A stretch of 64,000 nt of DNA from Trichomonas vaginalis G3 (taxonomy: Eukaryota > Parabasalia > Trichomonadida > Trichomonadidae): assembly GCF_026262505.1 (NCBI RefSeq), contig NC_067204.1:15208522-15272521 (forward strand), written 5' to 3'. Positions 17,945-29,207 of the stretch are shown in pieces. A program made the position numbers and the translations under genes. Numbering within the stretch: position 1 is the stretch's first letter; each line of letters begins with the position of its first letter. The notes under the pieces were generated by a model. That model saw only the letters and a program-made list of their open reading frames with translations. It was not told the DNA's origin and ran no database searches.

Positions 17945-19752
17945 AAATTTAATCATTTATGTTATTTTTGTGTTATTATCAGTAGAGAGTGAAGATAGCA
18001 AACAGCCCTTGGGCTGACAGGCGATTAAATACTATAAAATCGAATTTTTGCTCCACTTCTAGTATAGTACAATGGTTAGGAAACATCATAGAAAAACTTG
18101 TTTTGAGGTTCATTTGCCGAACGGAAAACTTTTTTTGAAAATCTAAATTATCAGAAAAATATATATGATATTTTATGCTTTTTAAAACAGACAATATATA
18201 AAGAGTAATAACCATTTAGTGTTATATAAAATATTTAGCTTTTTAAATTATTAAATTTTAATTCGTTAAATTTTGTTCAATTTTATCATCTCATTTTAAC
18301 TATAATTTCATAACATGGTGTTTCTTAATCAAATTGCATCTAAATTAATGAGAAAAATTTTGAAATTTGAAAATTCAGTATCTAATTCAAATATCTATCT
18401 AATAGCATTTCTACAATCGCAGTAATTATGAGATTTCAGGTTCGGTTAGTTAGTGAAATTAAATTAAATATATAGTATAGAGGCAAATCTGTAATAATGA
18501 TTGCGAGAATAAGACCGACAAGACTTTCTTGGCCGATCTTATGATCGAAATACAGTCATTTCTGGTACACTGTCAGTGCAGTGTATCAGAATTGACCGAA
18601 TCTCTCGCAATCACATTCTGATTGCGAGAATAAGACCGACACTATAGTGCAATTGAGTCTATTGTGTCTGTTTCTGTCATTTCTGGTACACTGTCAGTGC
18701 AGTGTATCAGAATTGACCGAATCTCTCGCAATCACATTCTTAATTAGTTTCAAAATTGGATTTGAATCATTATTTTAAAATAAGATGTACGTGCACAATG
18801 ACCAAAATACAATAATGATTATTGTACATATCTATCACAAAATAAAAATATCGAAATATAAATTAGTTTAAAAGATGTATTTAAGAGCATGTACAAAATT
18901 ATATGAAATGTAAAAGTATAATAGATATTATTGAAAATATTGAGATTTAAAAAAAAATAAATTTTGAGAAAAAAATGTGAATATATATTTATTTTCTAGA
19001 TTAAAATAGTAGTGTTATACGTTATAAATAATGTAACAACTCAATTGCACTATAGTGTCGGTCTTATTCTCGCAATCAGAATGTGATTGCGAGAGATTCG
19101 GTCAATTCTGATACACTGCACTGACAGTGTACCAGAAATGACTGTATTTCGATCATAAGATCGGCCAAGAAAGTCTTGTCGGTCTTATTCTCGCAATCAT
19201 TATTACAGATTTGCCTCTATACTATATATTTAATTTAATTTCACTAACTAACCGAACCTGAAATCTCATAATTACTGCGATTGTAGAAATGCTATTAGAT
19301 AGATATTTGAATTAGATACTGAATTTTCAAATTTCAAAATTTTTCTCATTAATTTAGATGCAATTTGATTAAGAAACACCATGTTATGAAATTATAGTTA
19401 AAATGAGATGATAAAATTGAACAAAATTTAACGAATTAAAATTTAATAATTTAAAAAGCTAAATATTTTATATAACACTAAATGGTTATTACTCTTTATA
19501 TATTGTCTGTTTTAAAAAGCATAAAATATCATATATATTTTTCTGATAATTTAGATTTTCAAAAAAAGTTTTCCGTTCGGCAAATGAACCTCAAAACAAG
19601 TTTTTCTATGATGTTTCCTAACCATTGTACTATACTAGAAGTGGAGCAAAAATTCGATTTTATAGTATTTAATCGCCTGTCAGCCCAAGGGCTGTTTGCT
19701 ATCTTCACTCTCTACTGATAATAACACAAAAATAACATAAATGATTAAATTT
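17945..19752. mobile_element. foldback element: 714-bp near-perfect inverted repeat with 380-bp loop
   Basis: Left arm 17945-18658 and right arm 19039-19752 are reverse complements with no length change (every checked pair of positions sums to 37697). I saw no mismatch in the stretches compared, and a 78-codon frame is identical in both arms. The centre is 18659-19038. Such structures are typical of foldback or long-TIR non-autonomous DNA transposons, and MULE remnants lie beside it. No transposase is inside. No clear target-site duplication was seen. Near identity implies recent origin or gene conversion. Confidence 0.75.
18555..18740. repeat. direct 65-bp repeat containing a small palindrome, inner end of the left arm
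   Basis: The 65-bp unit gtcatttctggtacactgtc...cgcaatcacattct occurs at 18555-18619 and again at 18676-18740; the first lies in the arm, the second in the loop only. The unit includes acactgtcagtgcagtgt, itself an imperfect palindrome, and ttgcgagaataagaccgaca occurs twice nearby (18501, 18622). Confidence 0.8.
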
Positions 19753-20911
19753 GTTATTAGTTTTCTAAAACAAAATATTGATAATAAAATATCTCATCAT
19801 TTTTTATGCACACTGTAAGATATATTTTGAAAATATATCTGCACATATGTATAAATACTCTTTTACAATCTTATTTTAGAAAATCATATCTCTATTTGCT
19901 GAATCACTTAATAATTCAAACTATAAAAACATTTTTACAATTATTAGAATACAATTAGCTATTTTTAACTATAATGTTTACTGTAATATCTGATAAACTC
20001 ATATATAATGACATTTTGCTCTGGAATAATCATTTTTTATACTAGAGCATATTTTTTAATATTATATCATGATGCAATATAATATATATATGCAGTGGTA
20101 TCATAATTCAAACAACTTTGCATGCTATTTAACTTGTGCTTTGATACCATTTTGACAATTAACATCAAAAATTAATAAAAGCTGAATATATTTGAAAAGA
20201 CACTTCCACTATTTTCATATGCAATCCTTTCATTTTAAATTTGTTTAATTATCTTAACATCATCGCAATCATTTTATTTATCTTTCTTATTTTATCAATT
20301 ATCTCACAAGCTATCATTGATCGAGTACATATACCTCTATCATTCTCTTCTTATCAGATATTAAGCATTTAATATTACATATTTTTTCAAATGTTAAATT
20401 TTTTGCCTTTCATCTTTTATTATCTTCGAATTCTTAATTTACCTTATTTCTATTATTTATATATTTTAGTCTTATTAAGTGATATCATAATTTGGAATTA
20501 TATATTTTTATCTTGCATTCAGATTTCAACTTCTGGAGTGTTGCATAATAATTAATGGTAATTTAATCTCAGCGCCCAAAAAAAATAGGATATATCTTCG
20601 TTTTTTGAGCAACATTTGGAAAAACAACAGACATTTTGAGTAGGTGACAAAAGTGCATACTCTTAAATTAACCTTAAATGTTGATTTTTCGATATTTTCG
20701 GTATTAACCTTATTGTAAATTTTTCCGGTGATAAATTTATCACACTGAGGTTATTTTTCCGGTGAGATTTTTAACCTTGATTTAATGAAATTAATATATA
20801 TAAATTTTATTATTTTTAATTTCGAATGAGTATAATAAAATATTTTTTATGTGTTTTTGTTTTTGATGTGATTTGAATTTTGTTAACTCTTTTCAAAATC
20901 ACTTCATTTTT
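19753..20911. other. AT-rich gene-free region upstream of MULE transposase
   Basis: No gene seen. The last 350 bases become less monotonous and include ttaaccttaa blocks, repeated tttttccggtga segments and a perfect 16-bp palindrome GTGATAAATTTATCAC at 20728-20743, which could be part of the MULE's 5' control region or terminal repeat. A matching right terminus was not found. Confidence 0.4.
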
Positions 20912-22381
20912 ATGATTTCGGTGGACTTAGAGGAGCTTATTGCTTTTGGTATTAAACAGGAAGTCAAGGGCGGTGTCCCATACAGAAGAAGAACGGGATC
21001 TCCAAAGCAATATGTCACTTATTCATGTTCGTATCCCCTATGCAAGGCAAAATTTAGGGTTGAAGAACAAAATGGAGTGTTTACTATAAGCAAAGTTAAT
21101 GAATAACATTGCCATCATATAGGAGTTGAAATGGGTTCACATTACGCGAGTAAATTTTATCAAAAATGGATCGAACTTTATATTAAAAACGGTGGAAAGC
21201 AATTTCTTGCTCAAAAAGCATTTTTTGATAAGTTCGGAATTGATACGAATAACAAAGAAACGATGAAACTTTTCGCGCAGTCTACTGATGCTTTAAAGCA
21301 CAAATTTTATCGCCTTGATGAGATTATTGCACAAAGATTATCAAACGATCCTTACACTTCTTTGGAAGCATTTTTGAATAATTTACAGGAAGAGTGCCCA
21401 GATGATCTCGTTCAATTTGATTACAATGGAGATTTTTCCGAGTTTACAATCATATATGCACCTTTTGCTGCAAAAGAATTGGTGCATAGCATTGATAACC
21501 CTCTCCACGTCGATTCCACTCATTCTTTAATTAAAGGAAAGATCCAATTGTTTGCAGTAACAATGAAAACAAGTCAAAACACAATTTTCCCCTTTTGCTA
21601 TTTTTTAGTGAACCCTCAGACATCTGAAAAAATTCAAGAATGTTTGGTGAAATTCTGTGAGTTTGCGCACCTGGATCCACAGCATTGGAGCGCTGACTGT
21701 GCGCTAAACATTGCTCGCGCAATTGAGGACGGATTTCCTCTTGCGCAGCTCAGTTGGTGCGCTGTGCATGTTTTACGCGCATGTGCAAAAGTTGGAAGCT
21801 ATTTTGACAATCCACAGAATTTTGAGAACTTCTATTTAGCAATGGACTTTTTGACATTACGTGCAGATGCAACGAATGCAGAAAAGCTGGCTGAAGAGTC
21901 TGATGAAACATATGAGTTCTTGACAACAATGTTAGAAGAAGAAGAACCGCGCGCTTTGAAGTATTTCGATAAACAATGGAGAAGAACCAAAGAACATTGG
22001 ATGATGTTATATCGTGGAGAAGGTGATTCCACGAATAACATTGCGGAATCACACTTTCATCAATTAAAGCAAACATTTTTCTTGGGTAAGAAAAATGAGC
22101 GCATTGATGACATCGTCATAACTCTCATCACTGTTGTGATTCCAAATGCGATTATTAAGGTTCAAGTCGCTAATGTTTTGAATGAAGAAAGAGCAGTAAG
22201 AATTCTTACAAGGGCAGGTAATCAGATTGTTGAGCAAAGAGCTTCAAAACACGATGAATGTTTGAAATTAATTCAACACATTTTGGAAATTGTCGAAAGC
22301 CGAAGGATTGAACCTAATGTCCTTATTCCATCTTTGAAGGCAATATTAAATTTGGCACAAAGAAGTTTAAAGGAAGAGTAA
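20912..22381 (+). pseudogene. MULE (Mutator-like) transposase with one in-frame stop
   Basis: The frame begins at ATG 20912 (MISVDLEELIAFG); a TTG upstream is ignored. The first 64 codons hold CSYPLC and, across the in-frame TAA at 21104-21106, HCHH, together a FLYWCH-like zinc finger. The same frame continues to 22381. Counting from ATG 21131, the DDE catalytic residues fit MULE spacing: D128 in PLHVDSTHS, D189 in HWSADCAL with the C-x2-H motif WCAVHVLRA, and E306 in GDSTNNIAESHFHQLK. The protein cuts and pastes the element. With only one stop the copy is recent; the 416-codon part still holds the full catalytic core. Ends of the element were not found. Confidence 0.85.
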
Positions 22382-22590
22382 GCAAGATTAGATAATTTGG
22401 ACTTTTTTTTAAAATTAATGAATAAACAGTATATTTTTGAAGTGTAAGCTTATTTACCTGAAGCTATATTACTTAATATAACATTCAAAGTATTATTGCT
22501 ATTTATTGGAGAACAAATTTATGTAATTTTCACATGAAAATTGATAAATTTGTATTTCCTTATGATAATCAATTTTGTATTTGTAGAGAG

Positions 22591-22990
22591 TCTCCCTGCA
22601 TGATATCAAGACTTGGCTATTAGTCTTTATCCATTTTTGAAAATTGTATTGTAAATTGTAAGAATTTCTGAATACTACTACTATAAAATATAATTGCTTA
22701 TCTATGTATATTCTCCCTGCATGATATCAAGACTTGGCTATTAGTCTTTATCCATTTTTGAAAATTGTATTGTAAATTGTAAGAATTTCTGAATACTACT
22801 ACTATAAAATATAATTGCTTATCTATGTATATTCTCCCTGCATGATATCAAGACTTGGCTATTAGTCTTTATCCATTTTTGAAAATTGTATTGTAAATTG
22901 TAAGAATTTCTGAATACTACTACTATAAAATATAATTGCTTATCTATGTATATTCTCCCTGCATGATATCAAGACTTGGCTATAAGTCTC
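22591..22990. repeat. 121-bp tandem repeat, three copies plus a part
   Basis: Units begin at tctccctgcatgatatcaag at 22591, 22712, 22833 and 22954, giving an exact 121-bp period. The first three are almost identical; the fourth diverges after about 35 bases. It lies 210 bases after the transposase stop and may belong to the MULE's 3' region. Confidence 0.9.
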
Positions 22991-25055
22991 TATTCATTAT
23001 GAGTATGACCCCATTTTTTTACAAAAAGTGCCGAATTGCAACTTTGTCCCAATCTCCAGACATTTTGACCAAAATAAATTTAATTCATTTTTCTATTTTT
23101 ATCTACGAATTTTTTCATTTTTTGAACAAAAAGGCCATATCTTTTGAAAACACACCATAAAAAAATATACTTTATCAATTAAAACGATTGTATGTTAAGT
23201 TTAAAATTCGAACAAACCTGCAAATTTGAATACTTTACAAGATTTTTCAATGCCTATATTTCAATGAATACTCAAAATTTAGCCATGATTTCTATATCAA
23301 AAACATTCTATATTAAGAACTCTTTCATTTTGATTTTTTTCGAAATTCATGGGTAATCTCAAACTATAAATTTTGAAAAAATTGCAAAACTCTCACAATA
23401 TGAATAGATTTGCATCAAAATATTTTTTGTAGTTCTAGAATAGTAATTCGGTTAGTAATTAACAGATATTTTTTATTCATTCAGCAAAAAGTTGCTATTA
23501 TATGTAGTAATCACAAAAACAGGCCATGCTAATATACATGAATAATGACTATGATTTGAAAAATTATCGAATGAAAAAATGAATTTAATCAAAATAGATA
23601 AACAAATTTACCATTAAATTTATCTACATACCAATAAGATTTACACATATGGTTACAATAGTTTGTATTTATATTAAGTGGACAATTATTTTCAAAGATA
23701 ATCTTCAATTATTCCTTCCATATCAAAAAAACATCACAAATTACTTGGGAAACGTTATTATTCATGCATAACTAAACCTCCTAAATAATGCAAATATTGA
23801 ATTGAATTTTATTGCAAATCTTTGTTCATCATATTTTATTAATAATAGATTGACAGCTCATAGTTGATACTTAATCCAATCATAAACAATAAAGTTTATG
23901 AGATTTTTATTCAAATTTAAGTTAAAATAGTTAAATTAAATTCAATTTAAAATGTTTCCACAACATAAGAATTTTTTATTGGGTTCATATCCTTGTCTAT
24001 TCATAAAGAATATGTTGATAATGAACAATTGGAATGATTGAGCATTTTTCAGTCATTTACAAGTATTTGTACTAAGAAAGAAAAAATAGTATCAGTATTC
24101 ATCACAATGTTTAGTATTGCTACATAGAAATCTAAAATTACTTGAATTTGTTAGTTAGCATATAGATTTTAATTCATTTATTATTAGTATTGAATATTTT
24201 TTATTCTAAATAATTTTAAATCATTATATTAGCCATTTTTTAAAGATATTTCAATCCCAAATCCCTCAATTTTTAGTTTTTAAAGATTTTTTACAATAAA
24301 TCATTTTAAATACAATTCGTAGCAGTTTATTAAGTAAATCGTATATTGGTAAAATTAAAATGGTAAAACTACAATTTTCAAATTTTTTTGTCAGAAATTT
24401 GAAACTGGATGCCCTTAGAGATTAAGCTCATTATTCTTCAATGTCATCATATATTATTAAAGAAATACCAAACTAATCCAAGTTTTAAAATATGCTACTG
24501 AATTGGCACTATTGTTAAGAGATTTCAAAATTTTGAAGCTCAAAGATGCTTTCTACCTATAGGATTTACATGAATATATAACTGAATCATTCCAAAACCT
24601 AATATTTAATAAAAAAAATTAAAAAATATTGAAAGTATAAAAAATAAATAGTACATACATTGAAAATTTGTTTGGCTTAATTCTTTTTGTATTTGGCAAT
24701 ATTTCATTTTTGGCGGTTAAACGGTTTGGTCGAATCTCCTTTTTGGATTTTAATTATATTTTCGCACGAATCATACTATGTAAATACCAATTTTGATGCG
24801 AGCCTGGAATCAACGTTTTTGAAATGCAAAAATTTTTCTTTAGTAAATTCATAAAAAATGAGGGGGGCACAAACTTGCCCAGTGAGGTGAAGTGAAAAGT
24901 GACTGGTTTACATGTCAGAAATGTAAAGTGTCAGATTTGAAACAAAAATGGATTAATTTATTATTATATGATAGAGAGATTTGGTAAGTGACTATCAAAT
25001 TTGTAAGTAAGGGGAAAAAAGTAAGAAAGAAAAAAATTTCAAAAATAAAAAGCCA

Positions 25056-25142
25056 CTCGCTTCGCTCGCGGTTGACAAAAAGAACAAATTCGAAGAATAA
25101 TTGTATGAAATTACGAAACTAAGCCCCTCGCTTCGCTCGCGG
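25056..25142. repeat. two copies of CTCGCTTCGCTCGCGG in AT-rich DNA
   Basis: The 16-bp GC-rich motif occurs at 25056-25071 and 25127-25142. It contains a short self-complementary GCGA/TCGC part and stands out against a very AT-rich background. Confidence 0.7.
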
Positions 25143-25256
25143 CTTAAGTAAACAACATATTTCAGATTATCGATACTAAAATTTTTTTTATTTTATTACA
25201 TTTTTTTGCATTTTTTTAAAGCTTCTTAACTTAAATCATGGAATGTCTCAAAGACA

Positions 25257-25430
25257 AAAGTAGCATACAGCATGTAAAGCTAAAGAAAGATAATCATAAT
25301 TAATACCTTAATTTTTAATATTACGCATTTTTAGGTGCAAAATTTAAAAACATTCTAATACAATAGAGCAGTTTCCAAAAGTAGCATACAGCATGCAAAG
25401 CTAAAGAAAGATAATCATAATTAATACCTT
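25257..25430. repeat. direct repeat of about 53 bp
   Basis: The stretch aaaagtagcatacagcatg followed by (t/c)aaagctaaagaaagataatcataattaatacctt occurs at about 25257-25309 and 25377-25430, with one clear mismatch. It lies downstream of the second MULE transposase fragment. Confidence 0.8.
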
Positions 25431-25599
25431 TAAAGTTTAAAATCTTGATTTTTTTTAAAATCAAATATTTATAACTTTAATACATACAGCTTAAACCTTA
25501 TACTTGTTTTCTCTTGTGAGAAAGCAATCTTACAAAGCTAACAATCCTAAAAAATAAAGAATTAAAATTTAATAATTTAATCTAAAATTAAAATCAAAA

Positions 25600-26208
25600 T
25601 TAAATAAAATGAGTTCTTTGTAATAATACTTTCAAGGTAGGATATATTTTAGTGGGATCTATTGAGTCATCACTAACAGCATTGAGCAATCTATTGAGCA
25701 TTGAAATACTCTCGATTTTTCTTTGTCTTTTTACATCAATTTCTGCGTTAGTTGCTTTTTCCATGATCTTAATAAAACGGTCATCTGCTGGATTTTGATC
25801 AATTTTGAGTTTGATAACGAAAGATGGTATCACTTTTGTATAAATTTCTATAATAACATCATCAATTCTGAGATTTTTTCGATCAGGAAAATAGTCATGT
25901 TTGAGTGTTCTAAAATGAGCTTCGGCAATATTGTTAGTTGCGTCGCCTTCACGCCTGTCACGAGCAATCCATCTTGATATGTTGTAACGCCATTGTCTGT
26001 TAAAGTATTGAGATGCTGTTGGATCTGTGTCGAGCAACTCCAGAACTTGATCATAGGCAGCATTTGCTTCTTCCTCATGTTCTGCATCTAATTTGAAGAC
26101 TAAATCCTTCATCAAATTATAGAATTGTTCAAATTTTTCTTGAGAAGAAAACTTATTTGATTTGCGAAGAATTGCACGAAGAACATGTACTCCGCAGTTA
26201 GTATACAA
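25600..26208 (-). pseudogene. second MULE transposase, C-terminal half only
   Basis: Minus-strand frame of about 200 codons with no ATG at its upstream edge. It starts inside the conserved C-x-V-H motif (TNCGVHVLRAILRK, compare WCAVHVLRACAK in the first copy) and contains the catalytic glutamate region DATNNIAEAHFRTLKHDYF. The N-terminal half, with the zinc finger and the first two catalytic aspartates, is absent: similarity stops at about 26208, where unrelated sequence begins. It is a different subfamily from the 20912 copy, as the two are clearly diverged. The truncation edge coincides with the start of Polinton B sequence. Confidence 0.8.
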
Positions 26209-26420
26209 GTCTTGGGTACGGCGGCACTGCGTTCCACCTTACCCAATACTTGTGAATTTGACACTTTACAAAACTGTTAACGTATATTTTACAACACAAA
26301 CGACAACACTAATTTAACCTTAAATATTTACAAAGCCGCCAACCACTTCACTAACGAACTCACTAATGTAAAAAATAAACGTTCTCACTATCGTTCTCAC
26401 TAACGACTTCACTAATGTTC
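26209..26420. other. junction with short degenerate repeats
   Basis: Between the cut MULE and the first Polinton B gene. It begins with cttgggtacggcggcactgcgttccaccttacccaat, whose ends form an inverted repeat (TTGGGTa/tACCCAA). It then has a run of 12-bp units like ttctcactaacg with variants at about 26340-26420. No gene. Confidence 0.4.
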
Positions 26421-26705
26421 TCATAAATTTTCCTCAATATCTTCATCATCAGTGTTAACCCTATTGTAGTCATACTTGAAGCCATAAACTTTCTCTAACT
26501 TCTTAACGTACAATTTACATAACTTACCTTCGTCATCGTATGGTTTAATGATATAACTATTTCTATCTTTATACACAGTCAATGAAAAGTCAACTGGTCT
26601 CGGATGTATTTGAAAGAACATGTTATGCTCAGGAAGGAAGAATAAATGTTTAAATGTATGTTTGTTATACTGTGGAATTCGAATGAGTTGCTTTTGTTCT
26701 GTCAT
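26421..26705 (-). CDS. unknown 94-residue protein of Polinton B
   Basis: Starts MTEQKQLIRIPQYNKHTF at 26705 and ends in an acidic tail (NRVNTDDEDIEENL). Strand-rich middle with alternating charged and aromatic residues. Intact. No family recognised. It is the leftmost gene of B and sits 76 bases from an intergenic palindrome. Confidence 0.5.
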   Translation of the reverse strand: MTEQKQLIRIPQYNKHTFKHLFFLPEHNMFFQIHPRPVDFSLTVYKDRNSYIIKPYDDEGKLCKLYVKKLEKVYGFKYDYNRVNTDDEDIEENL

Positions 26706-26780
26706 TTATATAAAAATAAACTTAAAAATAAAATAAAAATAAACGTTGTCAGAGGTGAAAAAATAATGTTTATGTTAGAA

Positions 26781-26794
26781 TGTTAGATCTAACA
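26781..26794. promoter_or_regulatory. palindrome TGTTAGATCTAACA in Polinton B
   Basis: A perfect copy of the Polinton A palindrome with the same flanks (tatgttagaa before, acacgttttctaac twice after, as at 3281-3325). It lies upstream of the minus gene 26421-26705 and behind the gene starting at 27075. This links the repeat to two different Polintons. Confidence 0.5.
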
Positions 26795-26833
26795 CGTTTT
26801 CTAACACGTTTTCTAACCTGTTGAATTCATTGC

Positions 26834-27075
26834 TTTATAACTCACTGTCGTCTGCTTTCTCCAACTCTTCTAACTTCTTCTTAAGTTCAGCAATGTTGTC
26901 CTCATGAAGTTTAATCTTTCTAATTACCTTCTCTATCTAATGGTTGCTTTATCTTTCTAAACTGAACTCTACCATCCTTCATAGTATGAATGTAAAAACC
27001 TTCTGGAATAGTTCCTGATTTAATGTATTCTACCAAAAACTTTTGTTTCATTGCTTCAGTGACTTTAGTCGTCAT
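26834..27075 (-). pseudogene. unknown small gene of Polinton B, damaged
   Basis: Minus coding region starting MTTKVTEAMKQKFLVEY at 27075, containing GTIPEGFYIHTMKDGRVQF and ending in a Lys/Glu helical tail. Broken. The phrase pattern GxxYxxxMKDGRVxF resembles the basic protein at 29208 (FYYVSQSKDGKIYVRKRK), so the two may share a small strand-turn-strand fold. Function unknown. Confidence 0.4.
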
Positions 27076-27152
27076 TTCAATCAAATAAAAATTTTAATAT
27101 TAAATAAAAATAACGTTATTTTTTCAGTAAGGAAACGCAGGAGTTTTACGAT

Positions 27153-27581
27153 TTATTTGAGGAGTAGGTTCTGGTTTAAATGTTGGAGTCGGTTTAGGAG
27201 TTGACTTTTGAACAGGAGTTTGTACTTCCATAGGTTCAGGAGTATTGAAGGTTTTGCTTGTGAAGGCGTTGGTTTTGGCGAAGGTGTTGGAGTTTGTTTA
27301 ACTTCAGCTACTTCAGTATTATTTATAACATTTGCTTTATTTCTTTTCAACATCATTACTGCTCCTGCTGTAGCTAGCAAACCTAGTGGGAGACCATATT
27401 TTATATAAGGACTTGACCAAATGCTATTTTTGACAGGAGCTGGTGGAACACCTAACCTTGGTGAGACTGCTCTTTGCCATTGTGCAGCTCGTAAGAAATA
27501 TTCAATAGGTGCTCCATAATCGTTTGGTAAAGTTTGTTTCATAGATGGTGAAGGTTCACGAGAGCTTGATGAAGAACTCAT
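27153..27581 (-). CDS. small membrane-anchored proline-rich protein of Polinton B
   Basis: A 142-residue frame starting MSSSSSSREPSPSM. One membrane segment, YGLPLGLLATAGAVMML (residues about 62-78), follows a Pro/Ser-rich half and precedes a basic KRNK stop-transfer signal and a Thr/Pro/Lys linker. The C-terminal 25 residues read differently in style and may be affected by damage. Small single-pass proteins beside the capsid gene occur in related viruses and may act at membranes during entry or assembly (inference). Confidence 0.5.
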   Translation of the reverse strand: MSSSSSSREPSPSMKQTLPNDYGAPIEYFLRAAQWQRAVSPRLGVPPAPVKNSIWSSPYIKYGLPLGLLATAGAVMMLKRNKANVINNTEVAEVKQTPTPSPKPTPSQAKPSILLNLWKYKLLFKSQLLNRLQHLNQNLLLK

Positions 27582-27633
27582 TTATAAGCTTTAAAAATAA
27601 ACGTTCATCCTTTATTCCTCACTGTCGTCCGTG

Positions 27634-29180
27634 CTAAGTTATAGTCATCAATCTTATTATTGGATGCCTAGCACGCACCTGAATGGCAAAGCAACAATCC
27701 CTCATAAATCCAATAAGTGGCTTTGGTACGTTTTCAGTTGCTAGTTCAATAGGTCCTTTAACAGACAATTTGTATGTTATTGGAGCAGTAGATGTTTGAC
27801 CTTGCTGGAAGCAAAAGTCCACTTCTGTTGGAAAACCACATAAGAAATGTGTGTTGTCATAGCTATCCCATTTATGTTCCACACTACCATCATCCACCAA
27901 TGACCTCATAACATCTTCATTAAATCCTATCATATCATTGTTTGTATTGCAGCGTTCGCAACCATTTCATAAAATACAGGTCCATATGATTTTTCAGGTT
28001 CTGCAGGCATATTTCCATAAGCTCCCATGGAAAGCTGAAGATATTTAAACTTAGGGTTCTCAAAATTAACATAATAGTTGTCTTTCTTTCTAAATAGTGC
28101 CCAAATACTTTTAACATTAATAGGCGTATAAGCTGCTGTAAATGTTGCACTTGAACTATCTGTATTCTTTGAGAATGAACCGTCCATAGGAATCCAATCC
28201 ATAACTTTAACAGGAAAACATAAAGCCTCGTTTGTATAATGTTCTACAAGTTCTGTATAAATGTTAGGGTCTAAAGAGAATGACTTTGGATGAATGAAAC
28301 ATTCATTAAAATCCATCTTTGTTCGAAATAGTTGCTGGGTTACAGTTGTAATAGTAACTGTTCCACTAGCTTCTACTGCCTTCGTTATCATAGTGAATGG
28401 TTCATTCCATGGAACAAATTTATTTGTCGGTGGATTTGAATCTGAAGCAAATGCAACTTTAAGAGTTGGATTGAAAGCAATGATATCATTTACAGATATA
28501 GATGTGCATTGTAAGGCGTCGCTACTGAACTTTACTTTAAGCTGAATGTTTCCTGCAAAAGCTGGAATAAATCGAATAGCTTCTAATGGAAGGAATCTTC
28601 TAACAGGAATTCTTAAACGAAGCTTAAAATCAAATGATTTTCCTGCTGTAATTGGACCACTAACAATTTGTCCTGTTCTGCATGTTCCCGAATGACTCCA
28701 TACATCTTCATGTCGAGTCTTTGAGAAAACATCTACTTTCTTTATTTGTTCGGTAGTTTGTGAGTTTGAAGTTATATATGCTTCTTCTCTTGCGTTGTCT
28801 TGAGAATATACGATACGACCATTTGCAAGGATTTGATATCCAGCAACTGCATAGAAAGCGTCATCGAAACCAATCCAAAATCCTGGTGGGTTTGTTTTAT
28901 TGGAACCTGAACCAATTTCTTTATCTGCAATAAATTGACCTTCCATTTTATACGTAATGAATGTATTGTAAAGGTCCAACATATTTTCACCAGGAGGTGA
29001 GAGATTGAATGTTACCCATGTGTTATCTTTAGCAGTTCCAGGTTGTGATGGAATCTTTGCGTCAGAATATTTTCTATTAGTGTCACCAATTTGAACTGCA
29101 TTGTCTATGATATCGAAATATGAGCGAATCTGATGAATATGCTCTGCTGGAGTAAATTCGTTTAACTGTTCGTTCTGCAT
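27634..29180 (-). pseudogene. Polinton B major capsid protein (double jelly roll), lightly damaged
   Basis: Start at ATG 29180 (MQNEQLNEFTPAEHIHQIR). The span is about 515 codons, the size expected of the Polinton major capsid protein. Typical features are an early NTWVTFNLSPPGENMLDLYN segment, GFWIGFDDAFYAVAGYQILAN (start of the first jelly roll), FDFKLRLRIPVRRFLPLE at the centre and FPVKVMDWIPMDG in the second half. It parallels the A and D capsid genes in size and place. It looks nearly whole, with about one break. Confidence 0.75.
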
Positions 29181-29207
29181 GTATTTACTTCAGATAAAAA
29201 TATCTAT

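Larger units (their letters stand above)
22991..25599. other. long AT-rich gene-free region
   Basis: About 2.6 kb without a credible gene on either strand; frames are short and A/T-driven. Noted inside: a less AT-biased stretch at about 24690-25000, twin CTCGCTTCGCTCGCGG motifs and a direct repeat near 25257-25430. It may be decayed MULE or intergenic host DNA. Confidence 0.5.

Noticed and set aside
17720-17992. 90-codon frame across the GC-rich patch
   Set aside because: No family features, runs into poly-T and the foldback arm; likely non-coding.
17979-18215. 78-codon frame in each arm of the foldback element
   Set aside because: AT-driven, no family features; its duplication is explained by the palindrome.
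21531-22076. Minus-strand frames over the MULE transposase
   Set aside because: Shadows of the catalytic gene.
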